Positions 27,417 through 39,740 of a DNA stretch of 64,000 bases are shown here, in pieces. Numbering within the stretch: position 1 is the stretch's first letter; every line of letters begins with the position of its first letter. The stretch lies in the NCBI RefSeq assembly GCF_004403465.1, contig NZ_SOGQ01000034.1, positions 62,001 to 126,000 of the forward strand. The letters are read 5' to 3'. The notes beneath the pieces are model-generated. The model was not told where the DNA came from, did not search any database, and saw only the letters and a program-made list of their open reading frames with translations. The DNA comes from Cryobacterium sinapicolor (lineage in GTDB: Bacteria; Actinomycetota; Actinomycetes; Actinomycetales; Microbacteriaceae). Made by a program: the position numbers and the translations under genes.

Positions 27417-28571
27417 ATGAGGGTTGCACTCATCACCGAAAGTTTCCTGCCCACGATCAGCGGAGTCACCACGAGCGTGTGCAGGGTGCTCGAGCACCTC
27501 GCCCGCACGGGCCACGACGCGATGGTCATCGCCCCGGCCGGCGCTCCCGACGAGTACGCCGGGTTCCCCGTGCACGGCATGCCCGCGGCACGCTACCGGC
27601 AGTTCCCGGTCGGGATGCCCAGTCCGCAGGTGCACCGGCTGCTGGCCGATTTCGCCCCCGACGTGCTGCACGCCGCCTCGCCGTTCCTGCTCGGCGCCCA
27701 GGGCATCGCGGCCGCGAACCGGCAGGACGTGCCCAGCGTCGCCATCTTCCAGACGGATGTCGCCGGCTACGCCCGCCGCAACCGGCTCGGCCCGGCCGCG
27801 CAGTCGGCCTGGCGCTTCGTCAAGTGGGTGCACGAGGGAGCCGACCTCACCCTGGCTCCCTCCTCCGCGTCGATGAGCGATCTGCGCCGCATCGGCCTGC
27901 GCCGGCTTGCGCACTGGAACCGCGGCGTCGACCTGGTCGGCTACCACCCCAATCGGAGATCCGATCCGGAGGTGGCCGCCCTCCGGCGCCGGCTGGCCCC
28001 GAACGGGGAGGTCGTCGTGGGTTACGTCGGCCGCCTGGCACCGGAAAAGCAGGTGGAGAGGTTCCGGGCGCTGCGGGGGATGCCGGGCATCCGTCTCGCC
28101 CTCGTCGGCGACGGCCCCTCGCGGCCGGCGCTCGAGCGGGAACTCGCCGGGATGCCGGTGACTTGGCTCGGCCGTCTGGACGGAGCGGACCTGGCCCGGG
28201 CCTATGCGAGCTTCGACCTATTCCTGCACGCGGGCACCGAGGAGACCTTCGGCCAGACCCTGCAGGAGGCGCACGCCGCCGGTCTTCCGGTGGTCGCTCC
28301 GCGCGCCGGCGGCCCGATCGACCTGGTCAGCCATGGTGAGAACGGCTTCCTCTTCCACCCGGACGACGAACGGGATCTGCGCCGCTTCGTCGCCCTGCTG
28401 GTGCTGGACCCCGCGCTCCGGCGACGCATGGGTGAGGCCGGGCGCCGCAGCGTGCTCGGCCGATCCTGGGAAAATGTCTGCGGCACGCTGCTGGAGCACT
28501 ACGAGCACGTCATCGACGAACGCGCCGCCGTACGCGCCATGGTTGCGGTTCCGCTGTCAATGCAGCGATAG
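27417..28571 (+). CDS. GT4 glycosyltransferase, likely GDP-mannose-dependent alpha-mannosyltransferase
   Basis: A 384-residue GT-B fold enzyme of family GT4. The N-terminal acceptor domain begins VALITESFLPTISGVTTSV; the donor domain has GYVGRLAPEKQVERF and the EX7E motif in EETFGQTLQEAHAAGLPVVAP near residue 275. This pattern fits the PimB/MgtA group, which add mannose to lipid acceptors in the actinobacterial membrane. Divergence from manC, which makes GDP-mannose, supports that donor. The acceptor is not evident. Confidence 0.85.
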   Translation: MRVALITESFLPTISGVTTSVCRVLEHLARTGHDAMVIAPAGAPDEYAGFPVHGMPAARYRQFPVGMPSPQVHRLLADFAPDVLHAASPFLLGAQGIAAANRQDVPSVAIFQTDVAGYARRNRLGPAAQSAWRFVKWVHEGADLTLAPSSASMSDLRRIGLRRLAHWNRGVDLVGYHPNRRSDPEVAALRRRLAPNGEVVVGYVGRLAPEKQVERFRALRGMPGIRLALVGDGPSRPALERELAGMPVTWLGRLDGADLARAYASFDLFLHAGTEETFGQTLQEAHAAGLPVVAPRAGGPIDLVSHGENGFLFHPDDERDLRRFVALLVLDPALRRRMGEAGRRSVLGRSWENVCGTLLEHYEHVIDERAAVRAMVAVPLSMQR

Positions 28572-28599
28572 CCGGGCATTCGCGTTTTATCTCGGCACA

Positions 28600-28619
28600 G
28601 AGACACTTATAATTGTCTC
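28600..28619 (+). promoter_or_regulatory. sdh promoter -10 inside an inverted repeat
   Basis: A consensus TATAAT (28608-28613) lies between GAGACA and TGTCTC, a perfect 6-bp inverted repeat with an 8-nt spacer. Transcription would start near 28620, giving a leader of about 65 nt before sdhC. The repeat could be an operator that blocks the -10. The -35 is weak. Confidence 0.6.
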
Positions 28620-28684
28620 ACGTGCGTATTGCGCATTGTCGGCCTGATTCGTCGAGGCCGCTACTCAGCCAGGGAGGGTTGGTC

Positions 28685-29098
28685 ATGCCAGAGCAGGCAG
28701 CGACACTGACATCCCAGCAGAAGACGACATCACGTCGCCCCGCCGGAACCCTGTATCGGGGCCGCGAGGGCATGTGGTCGTGGGTTCTCCACCGCATTAC
28801 GGGTGTTGCGATCTTCTTCTTCTTGCTGGTTCACATCTTGGACACCGCGCTGGTGCGCGTCAGCCCCGAGGCCTACAACGCGGTCATCAGCAGCTACCAG
28901 ACGCCGATCATGGGCCTCGGTGAAACCGCGCTGGTCGGGGCCATCGTCTTCCACGCTTTCAACGGGCTGCGGATCATCCTGATCGACTTCTGGAATGCCA
29001 AGTACCAGAAGGCCATGTTCTACGTTGTGATCGCCCTGTGGGTGGTAACGATGCTCGCCTTCGTGCCGCGCCACCTGATCAACGTGTTCAGCCACTAA
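28685..29098 (+). CDS. sdhC: succinate dehydrogenase cytochrome b556 subunit
   Basis: SdhC is one of two membrane anchors that bind heme b and quinone and receive electrons from SdhB. This 137-residue protein has [24 protein letters not shown] with the family's conserved Ser/Arg/His cluster and heme-ligand histidines, and three membrane segments. The ATG is preceded by GGGAGGG at 6 nt. It is first of four genes sdhCDAB, all on one strand with gaps of 1-17 bp, downstream of the only clear promoter. Confidence 0.93.
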   Translation: MPEQAATLTSQQKTTSRRPAGTLYRGREGMWSWVLHRITGVAIFFFLLVHILDTALVRVSPEAYNAVISSYQTPIMGLGETALVGAIVFHAFNGLRIILIDFWNAKYQKAMFYVVIALWVVTMLAFVPRHLINVFSH

Positions 29099-29110
29099 GC
29101 GGGGAGAGCC

Positions 29111-29563
29111 ATGACATCCACAATCGAAGCTCCCCGCAGCCCCTATTCCCGCGCGCCGCGATCCCGCGGCGTGAACTGGGAGAAGTGGGGCTGGATCTAC
29201 ATGCGCGTCTCCGGCGTCGTTCTGGTCGTGCTCATCTTCGGCCACCTCTTCGTCAACCTGATGGTCGGCGAGGGCGTCAGCGCCCTCAACTTCGCCTTCG
29301 TCGCCGGCAAGCTGACCACCCCGTTCTGGATGGTCTGGGACGTGCTCATGCTCTGGCTCGCCCTGATCCACGGCGGCAACGGCATGCGCACGCTGGTCAA
29401 CGACTACGCCACGCAGCGCCTGACCCGAGGCATCCTGAAGTCCGCCATCCTGGCGGCCGTCGTGATCCTGATCGTGCTCGGCACCCTCGTGGTCTTCACG
29501 TTCGATCCCTGCCCGGCCGGCTCGCCCGCCGACCTTCTCCCCTCGTTCTGCCCGGCCAGCTAG
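29111..29563 (+). CDS. sdhD: succinate dehydrogenase hydrophobic membrane anchor subunit
   Basis: SdhD is the second membrane anchor of complex II. The 150-residue protein has three membrane segments; [19 protein letters not shown] carries the heme-ligand-type histidine and [16 protein letters not shown] matches the family. The C-terminal tail [14 protein letters not shown] is soluble. It starts with ATG after GGGGAGAGCC, 12 bp after sdhC. Confidence 0.92.
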   Translation: MTSTIEAPRSPYSRAPRSRGVNWEKWGWIYMRVSGVVLVVLIFGHLFVNLMVGEGVSALNFAFVAGKLTTPFWMVWDVLMLWLALIHGGNGMRTLVNDYATQRLTRGILKSAILAAVVILIVLGTLVVFTFDPCPAGSPADLLPSFCPAS

Positions 29564-29580
29564 GAGCTGCTAACACACAC

Positions 29581-31395
29581 ATGACTACGGATGCTGTAAC
29601 CGCGCCCTCTGAGTCCACCGTCATCGCCGGTGTGCACTATCACAAGTTCGACATCGTCATCGTGGGAGCCGGTGGCGCCGGCATGCGTGCCGCCATCGAA
29701 GCCGGCTCCGGCGCCAGCACCGCAGTGATCTCCAAGCTGTACCCGACGCGTTCGCACACGGGTGCGGCGCAGGGCGGGATGGCCGCGGCCCTCGCCAACG
29801 TCGAAGAGGACAACTGGGAATGGCACACCTTCGACACGGTGAAGGGTGGCGACTACCTGGTGGACCAGGACGCAGCCGAGATCCTCGCCAAGGAAGCAAT
29901 CGACGCGGTCATCGACCTCGAGAACATGGGCCTGCCCTTCAACCGCACGCCGGAGGGCAAGATCGACCAGCGCCGATTCGGCGGCCACACCAGCGATCAC
30001 GGCAAGGCGCCCGTCCGCCGGGCGTGCTACGCCGCCGACCGCACCGGCCACATGATCCTGCAGACGCTGTATCAGAACTGCGTCAAGCGCGGCATCAACT
30101 TCTTCAACGAGTTCTACGTTCTCGACCTGGTCATGACACCGGTCGACGGGGTCGACCAGCCGTCGGCCGTCGTCGCCTACGACCTCTCCACCGGCGAACT
30201 GCACGTCTTCCAGGCGAAGGCGTTCATCTTCGCCACCGGTGGGTTCGGCAAGATCTACAAGACCACCTCCAACGCGCACACCCTCACCGGCGACGGCGTG
30301 GGCATCGTGTGGCGCAAGGGCCTGCCGCTCGAGGACATGGAATTCTTCCAGTTCCACCCGACCGGCCTGGCGGGCCTGGGCATCCTGCTCACCGAGGGCG
30401 CGCGCGGCGAGGGAGCCATCCTCCGCAACGCCGCCGGCGAACGGTTCATGGAGCGCTACGCGCCCACCATCAAGGACCTCGCGCCGCGTGACATCATCGC
30501 CCGCTGCATGGTCAAGGAGGTCGCGGAAGGCCGCGGCGCCGGTCCGAACAAGGACTACCTCTACCTCGACTGCACCCACCTGGGCGCCGAGGTGCTCGAG
30601 ACCAAGCTGCCCGACATCACCGAGTTCGCCCGCACCTACCTGGGCGTCGACCCGGTCACCGAGCCGGTGCCGGTCATGCCCACCGCCCACTACGCGATGG
30701 GCGGGATCCCGACCAACGTGAACGCGGAGGTGCTGCGCAACAACACGACCGTCGTGCCCGGCCTGTACGCGGCCGGCGAGTGCGCCTGCGTGTCCGTGCA
30801 CGGCTCCAACCGCCTCGGCACCAACTCGCTGCTCGACATCAACGTCTTCGGCAAGCGCGCCGGAAACAACGCCGTCGCCTACGTCAAGACGGCCGAGTTC
30901 ACGCCGCTGCCGGCCGACCCGGCCCAGGGTGTGCGGGAACTGCTGGAAGGCATCCGCACCTCGACCGGCACCGAGCGCATCGCCGTGCTCCGCAAGGAGC
31001 TGCAGGAGACAATGGACGCCAAGGCGCAGGTGTTCCGCACCGACGAGTCGCTCTCCGACGTCACCAACGTGATCCACGGCCTGCGCGAGCGGTACAAGAA
31101 CATCGGCGTGCAGGACAAGGGTCGCCGGTTCAACACCGACCTGCTCGAGGCCGTCGAACTCGGCTTCCTGCTCGACTTGGCCGAGGTCGTCGTGTTCTCT
31201 GCGCGCAATCGCAAGGAGAGCCGCGGCGGGCACATGCGCGACGACTTTCCCCTGCGCGACGACGCAAACTACCTCGTGCACACCATGGCCTACCTGACCG
31301 GAGACCCGCTCTCCGCCGACGCCGCCGACCACATTGCGCTCGACTGGAAGCCGGTCACCATCACGCGCTACCAGCCGATGGAAAGGAAGTACTGA
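29581..31395 (+). CDS. sdhA: succinate dehydrogenase flavoprotein subunit
   Basis: SdhA oxidises succinate to fumarate with covalently bound FAD. The 604-residue protein has the dinucleotide motif [13 protein letters not shown] (27-39), the covalent FAD histidine His59 in SHTGAAQGG, the substrate-binding FQFHPTG and the catalytic region [18 protein letters not shown] and [12 protein letters not shown]. Length and motifs are complete for the classical SdhA. The start is the ATG 17 bp after sdhD. Its last codon is followed one base later by the TTG start of sdhB. Confidence 0.96.
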   Translation: MTTDAVTAPSESTVIAGVHYHKFDIVIVGAGGAGMRAAIEAGSGASTAVISKLYPTRSHTGAAQGGMAAALANVEEDNWEWHTFDTVKGGDYLVDQDAAEILAKEAIDAVIDLENMGLPFNRTPEGKIDQRRFGGHTSDHGKAPVRRACYAADRTGHMILQTLYQNCVKRGINFFNEFYVLDLVMTPVDGVDQPSAVVAYDLSTGELHVFQAKAFIFATGGFGKIYKTTSNAHTLTGDGVGIVWRKGLPLEDMEFFQFHPTGLAGLGILLTEGARGEGAILRNAAGERFMERYAPTIKDLAPRDIIARCMVKEVAEGRGAGPNKDYLYLDCTHLGAEVLETKLPDITEFARTYLGVDPVTEPVPVMPTAHYAMGGIPTNVNAEVLRNNTTVVPGLYAAGECACVSVHGSNRLGTNSLLDINVFGKRAGNNAVAYVKTAEFTPLPADPAQGVRELLEGIRTSTGTERIAVLRKELQETMDAKAQVFRTDESLSDVTNVIHGLRERYKNIGVQDKGRRFNTDLLEAVELGFLLDLAEVVVFSARNRKESRGGHMRDDFPLRDDANYLVHTMAYLTGDPLSADAADHIALDWKPVTITRYQPMERKY

Positions 31396-31396
31396 G

Positions 31397-32179
31397 TTGA
31401 GTACCGCTACCGCCACCGAAACCGCACCGACGACCGCGGGCGCCCCCGTCGTGCCGGAGGAAATCCAGTCCTTCACCGTCACCCTGATCATCCGCCGGTA
31501 CAACCCGGAGGTCGACGACGAACCGCACTGGGACGACTTCGACGTGCAGATGTACCCGACGGACCGCGTGCTCGACGCCCTGCACAAGATCAAGTGGGAG
31601 CAGGACGGCAGTCTCAGCTTCCGACGCTCCTGCGCGCACGGCATCTGCGGCTCGGATGCCATGCGCATCAACGGCCGCAACCGCCTGGCCTGCAAGACCC
31701 TGATCAAGGACCTCGACATCACCAAGCCGGTGTACGTGGAGGCGATCAAGGGCCTGCCGCTGGAGAAGGACCTGATCGTGGACATGGAGCCGTTCTTCGA
31801 ATCGTTCCGTGCCGTGCAGCCGTTCCTGGTGGCGAACAGCGCCCCCGCCGACGGCAAGGAGCGGATCCAGACCGTCGCCCAGCGCGAACGCTTCGATGAC
31901 ACGACCAAGTGCATCCTCTGCGCCGCGTGCACCTCGAGCTGCCCGGTGTTCTGGACCGACGGACAGTACTTCGGTCCGGCCGCGATCGTCAACGCCCACC
32001 GCTTCATCTTCGACTCGCGCGACGATAACGCCGCCGTGCGCCTCGACATCCTGAACGACAAGGAGGGCGTGTGGCGCTGCCGCACAACCTTCAACTGCAC
32101 CGAGGCGTGCCCGCGCGGAATCCAGGTCACGCAGGCCATCTCCGAGGTCAAGCAGGCCATGCTGCGCGGCACCCTGTAG
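31397..32179 (+). CDS. sdhB: succinate dehydrogenase iron-sulfur subunit
   Basis: SdhB relays electrons from FAD to the membrane quinone site through three iron-sulfur clusters. The 260-residue protein has the 2Fe-2S ligands in SCAHGICGSDAMRINGRNRLAC, the 4Fe-4S ligands in CILCAACTSSCP and the 3Fe-4S ligands in CRTTFNCTEACPRGI. The start is a TTG with AGGAAG eight bases upstream, only one base after the sdhA stop. A terminator follows the stop. Confidence 0.95.
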   Translation: MSTATATETAPTTAGAPVVPEEIQSFTVTLIIRRYNPEVDDEPHWDDFDVQMYPTDRVLDALHKIKWEQDGSLSFRRSCAHGICGSDAMRINGRNRLACKTLIKDLDITKPVYVEAIKGLPLEKDLIVDMEPFFESFRAVQPFLVANSAPADGKERIQTVAQRERFDDTTKCILCAACTSSCPVFWTDGQYFGPAAIVNAHRFIFDSRDDNAAVRLDILNDKEGVWRCRTTFNCTEACPRGIQVTQAISEVKQAMLRGTL

Positions 32180-32196
32180 CCGCACGGACTCGACCG

Positions 32197-32241
32197 GCCG
32201 GTCTCCCCACGACGAACGTCCGTGGCGAGACCGGCCTTTCG
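32197..32241 (+). terminator. terminator of sdhCDAB
   Basis: Arms GCCGGTCTCCCCACG and CGTGGCGAGACCGGC (one mismatch, 9-nt loop) are followed by CCTTTCG, 17 bp after the sdhB stop. Confidence 0.8.
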
Positions 32242-32266
32242 CGTTCTCGACCGCACGGCCGCCGCC

Positions 32267-32272
32267 TAGGCT
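32267..32272 (+). promoter_or_regulatory. -10 box TAGGCT of the YihY gene (leaderless type)
   Basis: TAGGCT ends exactly 6 nt before the GTG start codon. Confidence 0.5.
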
Positions 32273-32278
32273 GAACTG

Positions 32279-33379
32279 GTGAATACTCCCGCGGTGATCG
32301 ACCGGACCAAGACGCTCATCGGCCGGGTCATGCGTTCGCGCCCGGTGCGGGTCTTCACCCGTTTCGGGGAGAGCGGCGGCGGCATCCTCGCCGCCGGCAT
32401 GTCGTACCAGGCCATCTTCGCGACGTTCGCCGCGCTCTGGCTGACCTTCTCCATCGCCGGGCTATGGATCACGTCGAACCCCGACCTGGAGCTGACGCTC
32501 TACTCCTTCATCAACCAGTCCGTCCCCGGGCTGATCGGCGAGGACGGCGTGATCGACCCGAGCGACCTCGCCAACGCCCGGGTCTTGGGCTGGTCGGGCG
32601 CCTTCGCTCTGGTCGGCCTGCTCGCCACCGTGCTCGGCTGGCTCTCGAATACGGCGCTCGCGGTGCGCACGATCTTCCGGATGCCGCCAGACAAGACCTT
32701 CATCCTCCTGGTCAAGCTGCGGGAACTGGGCCTCGGCCTGCTGTTTGCGGTGGTGCTGGTGCTGTCGGCGTTGATCTCGATCGCGAGCACCGAGGCGCTC
32801 GGGGCGCTGTTCGGGCTGTTCGGAGTGTCCCGGGATTCGTTCTGGTTCAACGCCGCCGCCCGCTCGGTCGGGCTGCTCCTCGTGCTCCTGATCGACACCA
32901 TCACCCTCGCCGCACTGTTCCGGGTGCTGTCCCGGGTGCGGATCCCGTTCCGCCAGCTGATCACCGGCGCCGTCCTGGGCGCGGCGGGCCTCGGCGTGCT
33001 CAAGATCCTCGGCAGCACGCTGCTCGCCGGCGCCGGCCGCAATCCGCTGCTCGCCGCCTTCGCGGTGATCATCGGGCTTCTGATCTGGTTCAACCTGACC
33101 AGCACGCTGACGCTGCTCGCGGCATCCTGGATCGCCGTCGGCATGGACGACGGCGGGTTGTCTCCGCGCCGGATCAGCGCGGACGAGGTCGCCACCGAGA
33201 AGCGCCTGCGGGAGGAGGAGGCGTTCCGGGTGGTGGTGCTGGCCGAGCTCCGGGATGCCCGCCTCGCGCACGACACCGCAACCTGGCCCCGCCGGCTGCT
33301 CACCGGCCGCCGCCTGCGCGCCGCCGAGAAGCGGGCCGCAGAGCTTCAGGCCGACGGGTCGGAGCCCGAGCCAAAGTAG
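32279..33379 (+). CDS. YihY/BrkB-family inner membrane protein
   Basis: A 366-residue protein of the YihY (formerly RNase BN, virulence factor BrkB) family. About six membrane segments lie in residues 38-290, with GILAAGMSYQAIFATFAALW and AGRNPLLAAFAVIIGLLIWFNL as family markers; a charged C-terminal tail of about 75 residues follows. Its function is unknown; the family is not a ribonuclease. The GTG start lies 6 nt after a TAGGCT box. The exonuclease gene follows after 9 bp, and its -10 box overlaps this gene's stop codon. Confidence 0.85.
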   Translation: MNTPAVIDRTKTLIGRVMRSRPVRVFTRFGESGGGILAAGMSYQAIFATFAALWLTFSIAGLWITSNPDLELTLYSFINQSVPGLIGEDGVIDPSDLANARVLGWSGAFALVGLLATVLGWLSNTALAVRTIFRMPPDKTFILLVKLRELGLGLLFAVVLVLSALISIASTEALGALFGLFGVSRDSFWFNAAARSVGLLLVLLIDTITLAALFRVLSRVRIPFRQLITGAVLGAAGLGVLKILGSTLLAGAGRNPLLAAFAVIIGLLIWFNLTSTLTLLAASWIAVGMDDGGLSPRRISADEVATEKRLREEEAFRVVVLAELRDARLAHDTATWPRRLLTGRRLRAAEKRAAELQADGSEPEPK

Positions 33380-33382
33380 AAT
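33377..33382 (+). promoter_or_regulatory. -10 box TAGAAT of xthA (leaderless type), overlapping the YihY stop
   Basis: The TAG stop of the upstream gene forms the first half of TAGAAT, which ends exactly 6 nt before the xthA ATG. Confidence 0.5.
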
Positions 33383-33388
33383 CGGGGA

Positions 33389-35382
<1,994 letters not shown>

Positions 35383-35465
35383 AGTCGAGGGATCCGCGCC
35401 GGCGGCCCGGGCCCGTCGACGGCCCCACTGCTGGGTCGGCAGGGAGTCTTCGTTCTCGGTTCGAC

Positions 35466-35565
35466 GTGTGGCGAATTCAGGATATCCGTCGCCTCGGTTC
35501 GCATTCGCCCCGGAAAATCGCGGAATTGGTTGTATGTCTCGGCCAATCTCCTGAGTTGGCCACAC
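35466..35565. repeat. family A 100-bp inverted repeat, copy A2
   Basis: Ends GTGTGGCGAATTCAGGA and TCCTGAGTTGGCCACAC. It shares the internal ATCCGTCGCC sequence after the left arm with copy A5. It lies in the 535-bp gene-free stretch between trpS and the DUF559 gene. Confidence 0.85.
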
Positions 35566-35679
35566 GGAGACGAACCTCGGGCCCAGGGCGACGGATCCAC
35601 TGGCAGGCCGCTCTGCTGCGCGCGGTACCCGGCCTCACTGTCGGGCGCTCGGGTTTCGGCGCGGGAGCGGCCCAACATT

Positions 35680-35779
35680 GTGTGGCTAAATCAGGACATC
35701 CGTAACGACCGTTGCCCTCCACGCCCGGAAAGTCCGGATCTGACACCGCGCTTGGGTCGATTTCCTGAGTTAGCCACAC
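35680..35779. repeat. family A 100-bp inverted repeat, copy A3
   Basis: Ends GTGTGGCTAAATCAGGA and TCCTGAGTTAGCCACAC. It is exactly as long as A2 and A4 and lies 114 bp from A2. An inner CCGGAAAGTCCGG hairpin is visible. Confidence 0.88.
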
Positions 35780-35813
35780 GGGTGCGGGCATAGAACTCTT
35801 GTCTGACCGGGTG

Positions 35814-35905
35814 GCCGGATTCGCCGGAACCGGGCGCTACGGCCCGGCCGCACCGGGAAGCCGGATTCGCCCGCACCGGGCGCTACGGCCCGGCCGGACC
35901 GAGGA
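35814..35905. repeat. 46-bp direct tandem repeat, two copies
   Basis: Two adjacent 46-bp units starting GCCGGATTCGCC, each with an internal CCGGGCGCTACGGCCCGG semi-palindrome, lie between A3 and the stop of the DUF559 gene. The units differ at only a few positions. Confidence 0.8.
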
Positions 35906-35917
35906 ACCGGAGGCAGG

Positions 35918-36808
35918 TTAGACGATGAAGGTTCGGTAGTGGCCGGCTGCCGCCAGCAGGCCCGTGATCGCGGCGATGACGCGCTCGGGGTGGTGGATGA
36001 TGTCCCGGTAGAGCACTCGCAGAGTCAGGTAGCCCCGCATGGCGAGGTCGCAATCGCGGGAGCGGTCCCGCGCGTGCGCCTCCCAACCGTCGTGGAACTG
36101 CCGGCTGTCGGCTTCGACCACGATGCGCCCCTCCACGACCATGTCGACGCGGCCGACGCCCCCGATCTCAACCTGGATCTCGACGTCGAAGCCTGCTCCC
36201 CTGATCACGAGGCGAAGCACGGTCTCCTGGCCTGATTCACTTCGGCAGTCGATGAGCCGGCGCAGGGACTGGAATTCCGCGGGCAGGGCTGCGAAGATCT
36301 GCGACACGGCCTGAGCCGTAAGCAATCTCTTGAATAAGGCATTGTCGAGCGAGGCGATCGCGAATCTCGGTTTCTGACACCGGAAAACCTGGACCAGCGC
36401 ATCGGCCAGCCCGATGCGGCACTCGGAGCCACCGGCTGGATCGAGCAGCTGACCCCAATGGAGTTCCACACCGTCTCGATTCTGGGTGGTAAGCCGCTGA
36501 AAACGATCGTGCGGGGCCCTTAACCGGGAAGCGGTGGGGTCGAGGTGGATGTGCGCGAAGGTGCTGTCCAAAACGAAAATCCCGGAGTTCGCGACCGCGG
36601 AGATGCAGGCGAGCCGCCCGCCCAGCCGCACCGCTTCGAGGACGTGCGCATCCGTATCGGGAAGCGCGTAGTGACCGCGGCGCGCCCGGACCAGATAGCC
36701 ACTCTCCACAGCCGCCCTCAGCACCCGCCAATTGGCGCCGGCGGCGTTGAGAGCCTCGGTCTCGGCGATCTGCACATTGTGGACGCGGAAATATTCTGCC
36801 CAAGTCAT
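35918..36808 (-). CDS. AbiEi-type HTH domain plus DUF559 endonuclease-like domain
   Basis: A 296-residue two-domain protein. Residues about 15-80 resemble the AbiEi_4 antitoxin-type winged helix (LRAAVESGYLVRARRGHYALP). Residues about 190-290 match the DUF559, Vsr-like nuclease fold, with IDMV-type VDMVVEGRIVVEADSRQFH (the acidic residues likely metal ligands) and LRVLYRDIIHHPERVI. No AbiEii toxin is adjacent. Its codons and GC content look lower than those of neighbours, hinting at horizontal gain. Repeats A3 and A4 flank it closely. The start ATG is preceded by CACACT at 6 nt, a possible weak leaderless promoter. Function is unknown; a DNA-nicking role is an inference from the fold. Confidence 0.72.
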   Translation of the reverse strand: MTWAEYFRVHNVQIAETEALNAAGANWRVLRAAVESGYLVRARRGHYALPDTDAHVLEAVRLGGRLACISAVANSGIFVLDSTFAHIHLDPTASRLRAPHDRFQRLTTQNRDGVELHWGQLLDPAGGSECRIGLADALVQVFRCQKPRFAIASLDNALFKRLLTAQAVSQIFAALPAEFQSLRRLIDCRSESGQETVLRLVIRGAGFDVEIQVEIGGVGRVDMVVEGRIVVEADSRQFHDGWEAHARDRSRDCDLAMRGYLTLRVLYRDIIHHPERVIAAITGLLAAAGHYRTFIV

Positions 36809-36913
36809 GTCGACAGTGTGGACAGCACGGACTCCGTCCGCCGCGTTTGCGCCGACGTGTGGACTGCTCCGGTCAACCAGTGCTGTGGAGGACGAGCGGT
36901 TGCACCGCCTACC

Positions 36914-37013
36914 CGGGGCTAACTCAGGAGGAATGGCCGTGCCACTGGGGACGGACCGCACTGGTCCGGCGTGCTGGGGCTCGGCCGGTGTAGATTTCCT
37001 GAGTTAGCCACAC
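36914..37013. repeat. family A 100-bp inverted repeat, copy A4
   Basis: The right end TCCTGAGTTAGCCACAC is intact; the left end reads GGGGCTAACTCAGGA. It lies 105 bp upstream of the DUF559 start codon. With the next hairpin it accounts for most of the 331 bp between that gene and glpK. Confidence 0.85.
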
Positions 37014-37065
37014 ATCACCCGGGAGAAGGGTCTCCGGGGAACTTCCCGCGACGGAGGGAGGGATG

Positions 37066-37103
37066 CCGAGACCCGGCGGCCAGGTGTGGCCGCCGGGTCT
37101 CGG
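37066..37103 (-). terminator. perfect 16-bp stem after glpK
   Basis: CCGAGACCCGGCGGCC and its exact reverse complement flank a 6-nt loop 36 bp after the glpK stop. There is no U run, but position and strength suggest the end of the glpFK transcript. Confidence 0.7.
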
Positions 37104-37139
37104 TGGGTGGGGTGCGCGGGATGCGCGCGGCTGTGGGAG

Positions 37140-38654
<1,515 letters not shown>

Positions 38655-38736
38655 TGTTAACTCCTTTGTCAATGCTGGGTACACGGTTGTTCAGAAACGA
38701 GACGGGAAGAGCAAGGGAGAAGAGACGAGCGGATGC

Positions 38737-39501
38737 CTAGGCCAGGATCGGCAGGAGGAACGCGGAGGTCCACCCGGCCAGGAGGCCACCGATGACAGGG
38801 CCGACGACGGGCACCCAGGAGTAGGCCCAGTCAGAGGAACGCTTGCCCTGGATCGGCAGCAGGAAGTGCGCGATGCGCGGGCCGAGGTCACGGGCGGGGT
38901 TGATCGCGTAGCCGGTCGGTCCACCGAGCGAGGTGCCGATCACGATTACGAGCAGGGCCACCGGCAGGGCGCCGAGGGCTGCCAGGCCGCCGTTCTCGCC
39001 CTGGCGTCCGCCACCGAACGCGATGACGACGAAAACGAGAACGAAGGTGCCGATGATCTCGGTGACCAGGTTCCAGCCGTACGAACGGATGGCCGGGCCG
39101 GTCGCGAACACGCCGAGCTTGCTGGCCGGATCCGGTTCCTGGTCGAAGTGCTGCTTGTAGGCAAGCCAGACGAAGGCGGCACCCAGGATGGCACCGACCA
39201 TCTGGGCCCCGATGTACGCCGCCACGGACACGGCGTTGACCGGAACTCCCGAGCCGAATTCGGTGGCCCCGGAGGACACGAGTCCAAGCGTCACGGCGGG
39301 GTTCAGGTGGGCGCCCGAGTTGTAGGAGACGATCACGCCGGCGAAGACTGCGAGGCCCCAGCCGATGGTGACCATCAGGAAACCGCCGCCGAAGCCCTTG
39401 TTCTTTGTGAGGGCGACGTTGGCGACCACCCCGCAGCCGAGTAGGACGAGGAGCGCGGTTCCCACCACTTCCGAAAGGAACACGATACCGAGATTGTCCA
39501 C
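38737..39501 (-). CDS. glpF: glycerol uptake facilitator (aquaglyceroporin)
   Basis: A 254-residue MIP-family channel that lets glycerol diffuse in. Six membrane segments are visible, with both half-helix NPA motifs intact: AHLNPAVTLG and YAINPARDLGPR, the second with the Asp-containing aquaglyceroporin form. The GTG start is preceded by AAAGGA at 7 nt. An operator-like palindrome lies about 100 bp upstream, matching sites near the SorC-type regulator and gldA. Confidence 0.95.
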   Translation of the reverse strand: MDNLGIVFLSEVVGTALLVLLGCGVVANVALTKNKGFGGGFLMVTIGWGLAVFAGVIVSYNSGAHLNPAVTLGLVSSGATEFGSGVPVNAVSVAAYIGAQMVGAILGAAFVWLAYKQHFDQEPDPASKLGVFATGPAIRSYGWNLVTEIIGTFVLVFVVIAFGGGRQGENGGLAALGALPVALLVIVIGTSLGGPTGYAINPARDLGPRIAHFLLPIQGKRSSDWAYSWVPVVGPVIGGLLAGWTSAFLLPILA

Positions 39502-39596
39502 GTTGACATCCTTTTAAATGATTGAAATGAGTGAAGCGAGAAAAACGAACAGTAAAAAACCTAGCGACTCGAGGCCGCCCATTGCGCAGACCGCGG

Positions 39597-39611
39597 TGCA
39601 CGTTTGTGCAG
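39597..39611. promoter_or_regulatory. operator-like palindrome upstream of glpF
   Basis: On the minus strand CTGCACAAACGTGCA fits the shared consensus TTGCACANAYGTKCA seen at three glycerol loci here. A possible further half-site TTGCGCA lies just beside it (39582-39588). Confidence 0.6.
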
Positions 39612-39668
39612 ATCAGGCAATGAGTCGGTAGACCGCACCCCCGGCCGGGTGGTGGGGGTCAGTGCGAA

Positions 39669-39705
39669 CGGAGGGCAGGCGGCCACAGGGACCGCCTGCC
39701 CTCCG
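39669..39705 (-). terminator. terminator after glpD
   Basis: Perfect 14-bp stem CGGAGGGCAGGCGG with a 9-nt loop, 36 bp after the glpD stop. Confidence 0.75.
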
Positions 39706-39740
39706 AGCTGTTCCGTTCTGTTTCGCGGTTCCGAGCCGCC

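Noticed and set aside
29560-32256. An 898-codon open frame antisense to sdhA and sdhB
   Set aside because: A shadow of two certain genes; no family motif and no promoter or ribosome binding site.
35918-36808. A complete type IV AbiE toxin-antitoxin system
   Set aside because: Only the AbiEi-like domain is present, fused to a DUF559 domain; no AbiEii nucleotidyltransferase gene is adjacent.
35383-37139. An insertion sequence around the DUF559 gene
   Set aside because: No transposase, no terminal repeats enclosing the gene as one unit, and no target duplication seen.
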